From an uncultured Hyphomicrobiales bacterium (GTDB taxonomy: Bacteria; Pseudomonadota; Alphaproteobacteria; Rhizobiales; Devosiaceae): DNA of 64,000 nucleotides. Positions 1 to 7,229 of this stretch are shown here, one piece after another; the stretch's first letter is position 1, and each line of letters starts with the position of its first letter. Location of the stretch: NCBI GenBank assembly GCA_903842455.1, contig CAIMLX010000238.1, positions 1-64,000 of the forward strand, given 5' to 3'. Made by a program: the position numbers and the translations under genes. The notes below the pieces were generated by a model. That model ran no database searches. It worked only from the letters and a program-made list of their open reading frames with translations, and was not told the DNA's origin.

Positions 1-273
1 CGTGCAGTCCCACAGCACCCCGCCGCCCGGCTGCGGCATGAACAGCGCCCGCTGGCCGATGGCGATCTGCGGCGTGGCGCCGATGCCGAAGAGGCCGGGC
101 TCGAGTTCGCGGATATCGCTGGTGTGCGTCGCCTTGAGCTCGGCGAGCGTCGTCCAGGATTGCCCCTTAGTATTCAGATACTGCCGCTCATCGGCGCAGA
201 TCGGGCAGTGAGCGGGCGGCGTGTCGGACGGCGCAAAACCGACGCCGCAGGTGGTGCAGATGAAGGATGGCAT
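1..273 (-). CDS. MBL-fold metallo-hydrolase, N-terminal part (runs off the left edge)
   Basis: The reverse strand from ATG at 273 is open to base 1, giving 91 residues of an incomplete protein. It starts with a small zinc-ribbon/rubredoxin-like knuckle: CTTC at residues 6-9 and CPIC at 23-26. A linker with GQ and SWTTL follows, then a strand/turn segment (FGIGATPQIAIGQRALFM) typical of the beginning of a metallo-beta-lactamase fold hydrolase that carries an N-terminal zinc ribbon. The catalytic HxHxDH motif would lie beyond the edge, so the function cannot be confirmed here. The start is supported by the immediate CxxC segment; the ribosome-binding site (GGGGA-like) is weak. Confidence 0.62.
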   Translation of the reverse strand, partial: MPSFICTTCGVGFAPSDTPPAHCPICADERQYLNTKGQSWTTLAELKATHTSDIRELEPGLFGIGATPQIAIGQRALFMPQPGGGVLWDCT

Positions 274-334
274 GGGGTGTTCCCCGTGGTCTGATCGATG
301 CTCCGAGGGGCGATCAATGGCACGGGACGATGCC

Positions 335-946
335 CTAAGCCACCAGCCCCTTCCACCGCTCCAGTTCGTCCAGCGTCTCGCCCGCTCCGGCGATGGCGAA
401 CTGGTAGATGTCGAAGCTGCCGACCATGACACCGTAATAGTCCGGACGCTGGCGGGCTTCGTGCTTGAGGCGGAGGATCAGGTCGCGGTTGCAGCGGTCG
501 AGGTCGGCGCGCAGGTTCGCGTCGCGGGCCTGGCGGACGGCAAAATCGAACGGGTCCCAGCCCCAGATGTTGCACTTCCAGTGGCTGTCGGCGAAGTCGC
601 GCAGCTCGATGCCCCAGTGGAGGCCGGCGCCGAGCGGGTGCGGCTCGAGATAGTCGTTGCGGAATGTCGCCGTGTGCAGGGTCAGGCCGCGATCGGCCAG
701 CGTTCGGGCGATCTCGCCGCCCAGGCCTGCCCATTCAACCCAGCGGTCGGCATCGCAGGGCATGTGGATGTCGATATCGCGCCACGTCATCAGGTCGTAG
801 CCGGCGCTGCCGGTGACCATTGCCTCGCCGAAGCGGCCGTTCAGCAGCTCCAGCAGGCCCGACCCGACCAGCAGCAGCCGCGCCTCTTCCCGCAATTCGT
901 CAGCAAGATGTGCCCGTTGCTCCGCGTCCACCCGGAGTGCCTCCAT
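335..946 (-). CDS. Hypothetical protein with nucleotidyltransferase-like core
   Basis: This is a 203-residue soluble protein. Residues 46-59 contain a GS followed by DxD (G46-S47, D57, D59), the signature arrangement of the Pol-beta nucleotidyltransferase fold, preceded by a helical segment rich in Leu and Arg. The rest contains conserved-looking Trp and His positions (HWGIEL, WKCNIWGWDPFDF) and no membrane segment. Substrate is unknown; it could be an antibiotic-type nucleotidyltransferase relative or a domain without activity. It lies downstream of the rplS terminator on the same strand and about 60 bases from the MBL-fold gene, so it probably has its own promoter. The fold call is inference from the motif only. 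Confidence 0.55.
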   Translation of the reverse strand: MEALRVDAEQRAHLADELREEARLLLVGSGLLELLNGRFGEAMVTGSAGYDLMTWRDIDIHMPCDADRWVEWAGLGGEIARTLADRGLTLHTATFRNDYLEPHPLGAGLHWGIELRDFADSHWKCNIWGWDPFDFAVRQARDANLRADLDRCNRDLILRLKHEARQRPDYYGVMVGSFDIYQFAIAGAGETLDELERWKGLVA

Positions 947-965
947 GTTGCCCGCCCGTATCTGG

Positions 966-995
966 AATCAAAAGCCCGGCACGAATGCCGGGCTC
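966..995 (-). terminator. Rho-independent terminator after rplS
   Basis: Read on the reverse strand, AGCCCGGCA, a TTCG tetraloop and TGCCGGGCT form a perfect 9-bp stem followed by a short T tract. It lies about 40 bases after the rplS stop codon and separates rplS from the next gene. Confidence 0.8.
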
Positions 996-1032
996 GAATG
1001 GATGGCGATCAAACCGACCACATTGTGGCAGC

Positions 1033-1596
1033 TTACTCGGTCTTGGCTTCGGCAGCAGCAGCCTCGGCAGCCTTGGCTTCGGCAGCGGCGGCCTCGGCGG
1101 CAGCAGCTTCCGCTGCGTCCTTGGCGGCCAGTTCGCGGGCCAGGGACTCGGCGGCGGCGACCTTCTCGGCCTCGCGGGCGGCCTTCGCCTCCTGGGCGGC
1201 ATCGCGCTCGCCGGCTTCGATCTTCTTGGTGCGAGCGCCGACGTTCTCGAAGATACGGGCGGCCTTACCGCGACGGTCGCGCAGGTAGTACAGCTTGGCG
1301 CGACGCACCTTGCCGCGCTTCAGCACTTCGATGCGGTCGATGTTCGGCGAAACCACCGGGAACACGCGCTCGACGCCCTCGCCGTACGAAATCTTGCGCA
1401 CGGTGAAGCTTTCCATGATGCCGGTGCCGGAGCGGGCGATCACGACGCCTTCATAGGCCTGCAGGCGCTCTTTGTCGCCTTCGCGGATCTTGACCCACAC
1501 CTTGACGGTGTCGCCATGGGTGAATTCGGGATGCTTGGCCCGTTCGGCCAGCTTCGCATACTGCTCCTGCTCGAGCTCTGCGATGATCTTCGACAT
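1033..1596 (-). CDS. rplS: 50S ribosomal protein L19 with long Ala/Glu/Lys tail
   Basis: L19 lies at the 30S-50S interface of the ribosome. Residues 1-120 match the family closely, including the conserved basic segment [19 protein letters not shown] at about 93-111. The protein is 187 residues, against roughly 115-130 in most bacteria, because residues 122-187 form a low-complexity tail dominated by Ala, Glu and Lys that is probably a charged helix. ATG at 1596 is preceded by GGAAC. The gene is separated from its usual partner trmD by the copper/cobalt block and has a private terminator, so it is probably transcribed alone. Confidence 0.96.
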   Translation of the reverse strand: MSKIIAELEQEQYAKLAERAKHPEFTHGDTVKVWVKIREGDKERLQAYEGVVIARSGTGIMESFTVRKISYGEGVERVFPVVSPNIDRIEVLKRGKVRRAKLYYLRDRRGKAARIFENVGARTKKIEAGERDAAQEAKAAREAEKVAAAESLARELAAKDAAEAAAAEAAAAEAKAAEAAAAEAKTE

Positions 1597-1728
1597 GAAC
1601 TGTTCCGTTCGTTTTTTTCAAAGGGGCGTTTTGCCGGCCCTTGAGGCCGACCGCCCGGTCTTGGTTTGCACGGATTTTATGCTGTTATTGGCCTTTGGCT
1701 CAGCCAAGGCGAGCGGGGCTATAAATGA

Positions 1729-1772
1729 GAAGCGCCCGCGAGTCCAGACTTTCGTCCAGTCTCGCGGGCGCC
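1729..1772 (-). terminator. Strong hairpin ending the hupE-type transcript
   Basis: GCGCCCGCGAG pairs with CTCGCGGGCGC (11 bp) with additional pairing inside. On the reverse strand it is followed by TTCTCATTTAT. It sits 14 bases after the HupE/UreJ-type stop codon and upstream of rplS. Confidence 0.7.
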
Positions 1773-1785
1773 GGAATGCGAAGCG

Positions 1786-2376
1786 TCAGAGCCAGCCGGC
1801 CAGGACGCCGACGCCACCAAGCGCGAACAGGCCACCAGCGACCTGCGCCACCGGCTTGCTATACTTGCCGACCAGCGTCGCTACGCCCATCGCCACAGCG
1901 ATGCCGGCGGCATGCAGCAGCCCGGTCGCGACGATGAAGCCCGCCGCATATTCGAGGCCCGAGGTATCGACCGGCATTTCGGCGCCATGCGCATGGCCGT
2001 GGAAGATGGCGAACACGCCGACCAGCGACATGGCCGCGGCAACCGGCATCGGCCGGCCCCAGGCGGCAGCGGCGCCGATGACGACGGACGAGAGCGCAAT
2101 ACCGAGTTCAACGAAGGGCACATCGACCTGCCCGACGCCGAGCAGGAAGCCAACGGCCATCATCAGAACGAAGCTCAGCGGCACCAGCCACAGCGCCTTG
2201 CCACCGAGGACATAGGCGAACACGCCCACCGCCACCATGGCGAGGATGTGGTCGATGCCGCCGACCGGATGCATGAAGCCGTGGAGGAAGCCGGAAGCTT
2301 CGCCGTGGCCTGTATGGGCGAGCGCGGCCGTCGGCAGCGCGATGAAAAGCAGGGGCAAAAGGGCGCGGGCGCGCAT
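1786..2376 (-). CDS. HupE/UreJ-family permease (probable cobalt or nickel transporter)
   Basis: The 196-residue membrane protein has a signal-like N-terminus ending ALAHTGHG and about six hydrophobic segments. It shows family features: FLHGFMHPVGGIDHILAM near the N-terminus and the HGHAHG motif mid-protein, whose histidines are proposed metal ligands. HupE/UreJ proteins move nickel or cobalt. Here a cobalamin riboswitch lies directly upstream, so cobalt uptake for B12 synthesis is the more likely role (inference). ATG at 2376 is preferred because GGAGATATTCCCG stands just before it; an in-frame ATG at 2391 would add five residues and place the signal peptide less well. Confidence 0.88.
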   Translation of the reverse strand: MRARALLPLLFIALPTAALAHTGHGEASGFLHGFMHPVGGIDHILAMVAVGVFAYVLGGKALWLVPLSFVLMMAVGFLLGVGQVDVPFVELGIALSSVVIGAAAAWGRPMPVAAAMSLVGVFAIFHGHAHGAEMPVDTSGLEYAAGFIVATGLLHAAGIAVAMGVATLVGKYSKPVAQVAGGLFALGGVGVLAGWL

Positions 2377-2427
2377 CGGGAATATCTCCATGAGCGGGAC
2401 CCACCGTCCCGCGTTCGAGCCAAACTA

Positions 2428-2610
2428 CTGACGGCCGGTCTCCTGGCTCCGGACCCGCTCCCCCCGCCTTCCCAGCGCAAACCAGTGGCACCTGGAGGGA
2501 GTACTTGGCCCGATACAGTCGCGGGGGCGGCGCCGGTTTGCCCCCCGCAGGGCTCCGGCTTCCCGTTTCACGTGGGGTTTTCGCCCACGCACCGTCAGGG
2601 CCGATTTGTT
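2428..2610 (-). promoter_or_regulatory. Cobalamin (B12) riboswitch
   Basis: On the reverse strand the conserved blocks appear in order: GGTGC near the 5' end, GGGAAGCCGGAGC, GCCCCCGCGACTGT (the B12-box core) and, near the 3' end, AGCCAGGAGACCGGCC. These are hallmarks of AdoCbl riboswitches. The element ends about 50 bases before the HupE/UreJ-type start codon. Repression of the permease when cobalamin is plentiful is the expected behaviour. Boundaries are approximate. Confidence 0.92.
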
Positions 2611-2619
2611 GCAGGTTGT

Positions 2620-2633
2620 GTGATCAAGATCAA
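2620..2633. promoter_or_regulatory. FNR/FixK-type box
   Basis: GTGATCAAGATCAA matches the anaerobox consensus TTGAT-N4-ATCAA at all but the first base. It lies between the 5' end of the riboswitch and the copper cluster, about 80 bases before the proposed GTG start of the first copper gene. That spacing suits activation of the rightward promoter; it could also affect the leftward one. Confidence 0.55.
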
Positions 2634-2711
2634 TGACGCAGGGTGCGCAAATGCCGCATGACGGATGCCGAGCCATGCGCTAAGCGTGCGGCTGCAACGG
2701 AGACGAGCCGG

Positions 2712-3065
2712 GTGACAATCGGTCGCCACATCGCCGCAGACCTCATCCGCGCTTTCGCGGTGCTGGCGCTTGTCTTCCTGAGCTTTGGCCACCAGCCGGC
2801 CGGGGCGACGCATCTCGACCACGACGTGCTGACCGCAGCGGTCACCGCCAGCTATTGTGGCGACGCGACCGACGACGGCACGCCGCATGCCCCGTGTCAC
2901 GCCTGCCGGATTGGCGGCGGCGCCGACCTGCCGCCACTACCCTGTGCCGGCATCGCCGCACCGATCGCCGTCGCCTCGGTGGCCTATTTCGGCGCCACCG
3001 TGCGCTCGCCCATTGCCACCGCGCATGGTTCATCCCGACCCAGGGGACCTCCAGCACCGGTCTGA
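2712..3065 (+). CDS. DUF2946-like small secreted protein, first gene of copper cluster
   Basis: The protein is 117 residues from GTG 2712. It has a hydrophobic N-terminal segment ending at a GATHLDHD sequence (probable signal or anchor), a central APCHACRIG motif and then LPPLPC. The HxPCHxC motif followed by a proline-rich stretch is typical of DUF2946-type proteins found in copper operons of alphaproteobacteria; their biochemical role is not established and metal handling is inferred from the Cys/His content and neighbours. GGAG nine bases before GTG 2712 supports this start; in-frame ATGs at 2643 and 2652 lie against the FNR-like box and lack a ribosome-binding site. Confidence 0.65.
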   Translation: MTIGRHIAADLIRAFAVLALVFLSFGHQPAGATHLDHDVLTAAVTASYCGDATDDGTPHAPCHACRIGGGADLPPLPCAGIAAPIAVASVAYFGATVRSPIATAHGSSRPRGPPAPV

Positions 3066-3123
3066 TCGCCAACCCCGCCCTGACCGGCGGGTTCAGACCA
3101 CATTGCACTTTCTGGAGATCAAG

Positions 3124-3654
3124 ATGATCCGTTCTTTCGTTCGCGCGGCTGCGGCCGTGGCGCTTGTCGCATCCGTCACCCCCGCCTTCGCCCATGCCAC
3201 TTTCGAGGTCGGCGAGGCCGCGCTCGGCTCCACCTACAAGGCGGTGCTGCGCGTGCCGCACGGCTGCGATGGTGAAGCGACCAACACCGTCCGCGTGCGG
3301 ATTCCCGAGGGCTTCTTCAGCGTCAAGCCGATGCCCAAGGCCGGCTGGGACCTGACCACCGTCAAGGGTCCCTACCAGAACACCTACGAGAACCACGGGA
3401 GCAAGGTCACCGAGGGCGTGACCGAGATCACCTGGTCGGGTGGCAACCTGCCGGACGAGTTCTACGATGAGTTCGTCTTCCGCGGCACCATTGCCGCCTC
3501 GCTCGAGGCCGGCACGACCCTCTACTTCCCGGCGGTGCAGGTCTGCGCCAACGGCGAAGTCAGCTGGATCGAAATCCCGGTCGAAGGCCAGCCCGAGCCG
3601 GATGGTCCGGCTCCGGGCGTCAAGCTGATCGAAGCCGGCGAGCACCACCACTGA
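3124..3654 (+). CDS. YcnI-family copper-binding protein
   Basis: The 176-residue periplasmic protein has a signal peptide ending AFA, after which the mature chain starts with His (HATFEVGEA). That N-terminal His, together with downstream Glu and Trp, forms the Cu(II) site in characterised YcnI (DUF1775) proteins. The family body is evident: RVPHGCDGEATNTVRVRIP, WSGGNLPDEFYDEFVFRG and LYFPAVQVC. The C-terminus ends in HHH, a possible extra metal ligand. ATG 3124 follows GGAGATCAAG. It lies between the DUF2946 gene and the CopC-CopD fusion, a standard arrangement for copper acquisition clusters. Confidence 0.92.
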   Translation: MIRSFVRAAAAVALVASVTPAFAHATFEVGEAALGSTYKAVLRVPHGCDGEATNTVRVRIPEGFFSVKPMPKAGWDLTTVKGPYQNTYENHGSKVTEGVTEITWSGGNLPDEFYDEFVFRGTIAASLEAGTTLYFPAVQVCANGEVSWIEIPVEGQPEPDGPAPGVKLIEAGEHHH

Positions 3655-3701
3655 GCCGGTCGGGGCGCCTTCGGGCGCCCCGCCTTGCCTCGGGCAGTGC
3701 C

Positions 3702-5294
3702 ATGCAGACGATCCGCTCAACCTTCATACTGGTCTTCGTGGCTATGGCCGCGAGCCTCTCGATGCTGTCGGGAGCACTGGCGCATGCCGCTCTGGTCGGG
3801 TCCGACCCGGCCGATGGCGCCGTGCTGCCCGCCGCGCCGCCGCAGATTGTTCTGAAATTCACCGAGCCGGTGACCCCGCTGGTCATTACCCTCATCGCCC
3901 CCGACGGCCAGAGCAGCGCTCTCGACACCGCGACTGCCAGCAATGCGGCGGTGACCATCCCGCTGCCGGCGCTGCAATCGCGCGGCACCTACCTCGTCAG
4001 CTGGCGCGTCACCTCTGCCGACGGACACCCGGTCGGCGGTGCGCTGGTGTTTTCGATCGGCGAGCCCGGCAGCCGCCCCGTTGCAGGGACCGAGGGTGAC
4101 ACAGCGCTGATGGCCGCCATCTGGCTGACGCGAACGGCGCTCTACGCGGCGCTGTTTCTCGGCGTCGGCGCGACTGTATTCGCGCTGCTGGTGGCGCCGC
4201 TGCCCCGGCCGCTGGCACCGCTGCCCCGCGTCATGGCGGTCGCCGGACTGGTGCTGGCGCCGCTCTCGCTCGGCCTGCAGGGTCTCGACGCGCTGGGGAT
4301 CGGATTCGGCAGCTTCGCTTCCGCGTCGGTCTGGAGCACGGCCCTCGGCACCAGCTATGCCACCACCGTGGCCGTCGCCGCCGGCGCGTTTGTTGCCACG
4401 CTGCTCTCGACCCTGCTGCCGGCCGGCCGAAGCCGCGGCCTTGTCGTCGGTCTTGCCTGGCTGGGCGCGGGGCTGGCGCCGATGCTGAGCGGCCATGCGG
4501 GCACCGCGCCGCCGGTGTGGCTCAGCAAGCCGGCCGTCTTCGTGCACATCGCCGCCCTGGTGTTCTGGATCGGTGCGCTGCTGCCGCTCGGCTGGCTGCT
4601 GCGCTCGCGCCACCCGGCAGCGCTCCCGGCCATCCAGCGCTTCTCCCGCCTCATTCCGCTCGCGGTTGCTCCCATCGTGGTCACCGGCATCGTGCTGGCC
4701 GTGCTGCAGATGGGACCGCCCGGGCCGGCCTGGTCGGCGCCGTACGCTCTCCTGCTCGGCGCGAAACTCGTGCTGGTGGCGCTTCTGTTCGGCCTCGCGC
4801 TGTGGAACCGCCTGGCGCTGACCAGGCCCGCCCTCGCCGGCGCCGAGGCGGCGCAAGGCAGGCTGCGGCGCAGCATCGGTATCGAGCTGCTGCTGGTGCT
4901 GGTGATTTTCGCCGTGGTCGCTGGCTGGCGGTTTACGCCGCCGCCGCGCGTGCTGGCCGAACTCGAAGCGCGGCCGGCGCAGACCCATATCCACACCAGC
5001 GCCGCCATGGCGGACATCGCCATCACGCCGGGGCGAGCGGGCGAGAGCACGATGCGCATCTGGCTGACCGACGGGGAGTTCGCCCCGATAGCGCCCAGGG
5101 GCGTCACCGTGGCGCTCTCGAGCGCCGCTCTGGGGATCGAACGGCTCAAGCGGCCGGCCACCCTCGGGGCTGACGGTTTCTGGCAGGCCCCCCTGACGCT
5201 TCCCGCAGGCGGAGCATGGTCGGTGGAGATCGACGTCCGCATCGATGACTTCACGCTGGTCAAGTTGACCGGCGAGATTGAACTCAGACCCTGA
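3702..5294 (+). CDS. CopC-CopD fusion: copper resistance/import protein
   Basis: The 530-residue protein has a signal peptide ending ALA and an N-terminal CopC domain (residues about 28-125). Mature His (HAALVGSDPADG) and the SADGHPVGG motif supply the Cu(II) ligands. A CopD domain of about eight membrane helices follows (residues about 145-425), with His residues in SGHAG and FVHIAALVFWIGALLPLGW. The C-terminal ~100 residues form a periplasmic beta-rich domain beginning near HIHTSAAMADI. CopC binds periplasmic copper and CopD is thought to move it across the inner membrane. The gene follows ycnI by about 45 bases and precedes the PCuAC gene by 35. Confidence 0.93.
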   Translation: MQTIRSTFILVFVAMAASLSMLSGALAHAALVGSDPADGAVLPAAPPQIVLKFTEPVTPLVITLIAPDGQSSALDTATASNAAVTIPLPALQSRGTYLVSWRVTSADGHPVGGALVFSIGEPGSRPVAGTEGDTALMAAIWLTRTALYAALFLGVGATVFALLVAPLPRPLAPLPRVMAVAGLVLAPLSLGLQGLDALGIGFGSFASASVWSTALGTSYATTVAVAAGAFVATLLSTLLPAGRSRGLVVGLAWLGAGLAPMLSGHAGTAPPVWLSKPAVFVHIAALVFWIGALLPLGWLLRSRHPAALPAIQRFSRLIPLAVAPIVVTGIVLAVLQMGPPGPAWSAPYALLLGAKLVLVALLFGLALWNRLALTRPALAGAEAAQGRLRRSIGIELLLVLVIFAVVAGWRFTPPPRVLAELEARPAQTHIHTSAAMADIAITPGRAGESTMRIWLTDGEFAPIAPRGVTVALSSAALGIERLKRPATLGADGFWQAPLTLPAGGAWSVEIDVRIDDFTLVKLTGEIELRP

Positions 5295-5329
5295 ACCGCC
5301 GGCACCCGGCACCAACCAAGAGGACCAAG

Positions 5330-6253
5330 ATGAACACCAGATCGATCCGCGCCGCCTTTGTTGCGCTCTCGCTGCTCGGCGGCACGCTGGCCAGCACCAG
5401 CCTTACGCCGGTCGTGGCGGCCGAAGTCACTGTCGGCCAGCTCACCATTTCCGGGGCCTTCGCCCGCGCTACGCTGCCGAATGCGCCCGTCGCCGGCGGC
5501 TTTCTCACCATCGTCAACGCCGGCAGCGAGGCCGACCGGCTGATCGCCGCGTCCACCCCCGTGGCCGGCGAATCGCAGCTGCACGAGATGAAGATGGAAG
5601 GCGACGTCATGAAGATGGCGCAGCTGCCGAATGGCATCGAGTTGCCGGCCGGCGCAACCGTCACCCTCGCCCCCGGCGGGCTGCACCTGATGTTCATGCA
5701 GCTCAAGGAGCCGCTGGTCGAGGGAACGAAGGTACCGGTGACGCTGACCTTCGAAAAGGCGGGCACCGTTGAGATCGAGCTCGATGTCGGCGGCATCGCG
5801 GCCAAGGAACCCGCGATGGATCACTCGGTGCATTCCGACCATGGCGGCGACGCCCACCACGACCATGCTGCGCACATGGCGATGGACACCTCGGGCATGG
5901 GCGATGAGGAGGCCATCGCTGCCATGCAGAAGGCCATGTTCGACAAGCCGGACAGCCCGCTCACCATGGGGCCGATCGTCATCGCTGGCGACTACGCAGT
6001 AAGCGCCTGGGCGCAGGACGGCACCGGCGGTCGCGCCCTGCTGCGCAAGACCGACAAGGGCTGGGCCATTCACCTCTGCTCGGGCGACGCCCTCAAGGAT
6101 GCGGCACAACTCGTCGGGCTTGGCGTGCCGGATGCCGAAGCGCAGCAGATCGCCGAGGGTGTGGCCGCTGCCGAGGCAAATGTCGATCCAGCGCTGCTCA
6201 AGCAGTTCTCGGCATTTGACGGCGTGATGATGGTCGACGAGAGTGTGATGTAA
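5330..6253 (+). CDS. PCuAC copper chaperone fused to a second periplasmic domain
   Basis: The 307-residue protein has a signal peptide. Residues about 35-150 form a PCuAC domain with its copper motif: H-E-M (QLHEMKM) followed later by H-x-M (GGLHLMFM), the H-M-Xn-M-Xn-H-X-M ligand set. A linker around residues 163-190 is rich in His, Asp and Met (MDHSVHSDHGG, HHDHAAHMAMD). The remaining ~115 residues resemble the 'copper uptake system-associated' protein usually encoded separately in rhizobia. PCuAC passes Cu(I) to cytochrome oxidase assembly, often with SCO1. The stop codon overlaps the ATG of the SCO1 gene by one base, so the two are translationally linked. Confidence 0.88.
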   Translation: MNTRSIRAAFVALSLLGGTLASTSLTPVVAAEVTVGQLTISGAFARATLPNAPVAGGFLTIVNAGSEADRLIAASTPVAGESQLHEMKMEGDVMKMAQLPNGIELPAGATVTLAPGGLHLMFMQLKEPLVEGTKVPVTLTFEKAGTVEIELDVGGIAAKEPAMDHSVHSDHGGDAHHDHAAHMAMDTSGMGDEEAIAAMQKAMFDKPDSPLTMGPIVIAGDYAVSAWAQDGTGGRALLRKTDKGWAIHLCSGDALKDAAQLVGLGVPDAEAQQIAEGVAAAEANVDPALLKQFSAFDGVMMVDESVM

Positions 6254-6858
6254 TGGCAAGCACGACATCTCCGGGCCTCGCCCGCTTCCGCATGATCCTT
6301 TGGGGCCTCGTAGTGGTGACCGCCATCGGCGCCACGGCCCTGTTCCTGTTCGCCCCGCCGCGTAACCCGGCGACCGTCGGAATTGGCGGTGGCACCTATT
6401 CGCTGGTCGATGGCTCGGGCGCCACGGTCGACCAGACGATGTTCACCGGCCAGCCCTCGCTGCTGTTCTTCGGCTACACCCACTGCCCCGATGTGTGCCC
6501 GACGACGCTGGCCGAAATGGCGACCTGGTTCGAGGCCCTCGGCCCCGATGCCGGCACCCTCAAGGCCTATTTCGTCACCGTCGACCCCGAGCGCGACACG
6601 CCCGAGGTCGTCGGCGACTATGTCGGCTGGATGGACGGCAAGGTGACCGCCGTGACCGGCTCGCGCGAAGAGATCGACAAGATCATTGGCGCCTGGAAGG
6701 TGCTGGGTGAAAAGGTCGGCGAGGGCAACGACTACACCATGAACCACACCGCCTCGGTGTTCCTGGTCAACCCGCAGGGCGGGTTTGAGGGCACCATCGC
6801 CTATGGCGAGGATGCCAGCACCGCCGTAGCCAAGATCAGGAAACTGATGGGGGCTTGA
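6253..6858 (+). CDS. SCO1/SenC family copper chaperone for cytochrome oxidase assembly
   Basis: The 201-residue protein has one N-terminal membrane anchor (residues about 14-34) and a thioredoxin-like domain. It contains the SCO signature GYTHCPDVCPTTLAEM, with C78 and C82, and the conserved His at 165 (YTMNHTASVF), together the Cu ligands. Asp in TVDPERDTPE is also conserved. The expected role is delivery of copper or reducing equivalents to the CuA site of an aa3-type oxidase. It is the last gene of the copper cluster, and its ATG overlaps the preceding stop codon. Confidence 0.93.
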   Translation: MASTTSPGLARFRMILWGLVVVTAIGATALFLFAPPRNPATVGIGGGTYSLVDGSGATVDQTMFTGQPSLLFFGYTHCPDVCPTTLAEMATWFEALGPDAGTLKAYFVTVDPERDTPEVVGDYVGWMDGKVTAVTGSREEIDKIIGAWKVLGEKVGEGNDYTMNHTASVFLVNPQGGFEGTIAYGEDASTAVAKIRKLMGA

Positions 6859-6931
6859 GGGTCTCGGTTAGGGACCTCAGTGCTTGTCCACGCCACGACC
6901 GTCGCCATAGTTCGGTATGGACCACTGGCCA

Positions 6932-7018
6932 CCCTCCCCCTTGCGGGGAGGGTACCGAAGCTTAGGCGCGTCAGCGCCTTAGCGGAGGTAGGGAGGGGGT
7001 GCAACCGAGGTCGGGGGA
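6932..7018 (+). repeat. Dispersed mosaic repeat, copy A (variant centre)
   Basis: It starts with the CCTCCCCC-TTGC-GGGGAGG hairpin that opens other copies and ends with GGAGGTAGGGAGGGGG. The central part (ACCGAAGCTTAGGCGCG region) differs from the GTCGCT/AGCGAC centre of copies B, D and E. It lies between the SCO1 gene and trmD; bases 6859-7229 contain no gene, only copies A, B and C. Confidence 0.6.
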
Positions 7019-7038
7019 TGGAACCAGCCTCGGCAATA

Positions 7039-7104
7039 CCCCCCTCCTAGCTCTGCTCCGTCGCTGTCGCTCCTAGCGACGCTACCTCCCCCGCAAGGGA
7101 GAAG
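7039..7104 (-). repeat. Dispersed mosaic repeat, copy B (inverted)
   Basis: The reverse complement matches the copies at 45.8 and 52.7 kb with a single mismatch over the roughly 60 bases that follow the first hairpin arm. It contains a GGGGGAGG arm, GTAGCGTCGCT, AGGAGCGACAGCGAC and GAGCTAGGAGGGGG. The GTCGCT/AGCGAC arms can form a hairpin. Confidence 0.75.
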
Positions 7105-7138
7105 GCTTCCCCGAGACCGGGCCGTGCCGCATCGTGAT

Positions 7139-7195
7139 CCTCTCCCGCTTGCGGGGGAGGGGGACCAAGCGAAGCTTGGTGGAGGGGGGAGCAAC
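7139..7195 (+). repeat. Dispersed mosaic repeat, copy C (short variant)
   Basis: It has a CTCCCGC-TTGC-GGGGGAG opening hairpin, a short different centre (AAGCGAAGCTTGG, itself a palindrome) and the closing GGAGGGGGG. It shares ends but not centre with copies B, D and E. Confidence 0.55.
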
Positions 7196-7229
7196 AGGCG
7201 CTGGGGCTGACCGTCTGTCCTGGCCGCCC

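Noticed and set aside
2566-2580. TTTCACGTGGGG as another member of the palindrome family
   Set aside because: It is part of the cobalamin riboswitch and does not match the flanks of the other copies.
4355-6268. Very long reverse open frame opposite the copper genes
   Set aside because: High-GC third-position bias on the forward strand leaves antisense frames open; the forward genes have clear families and motifs.
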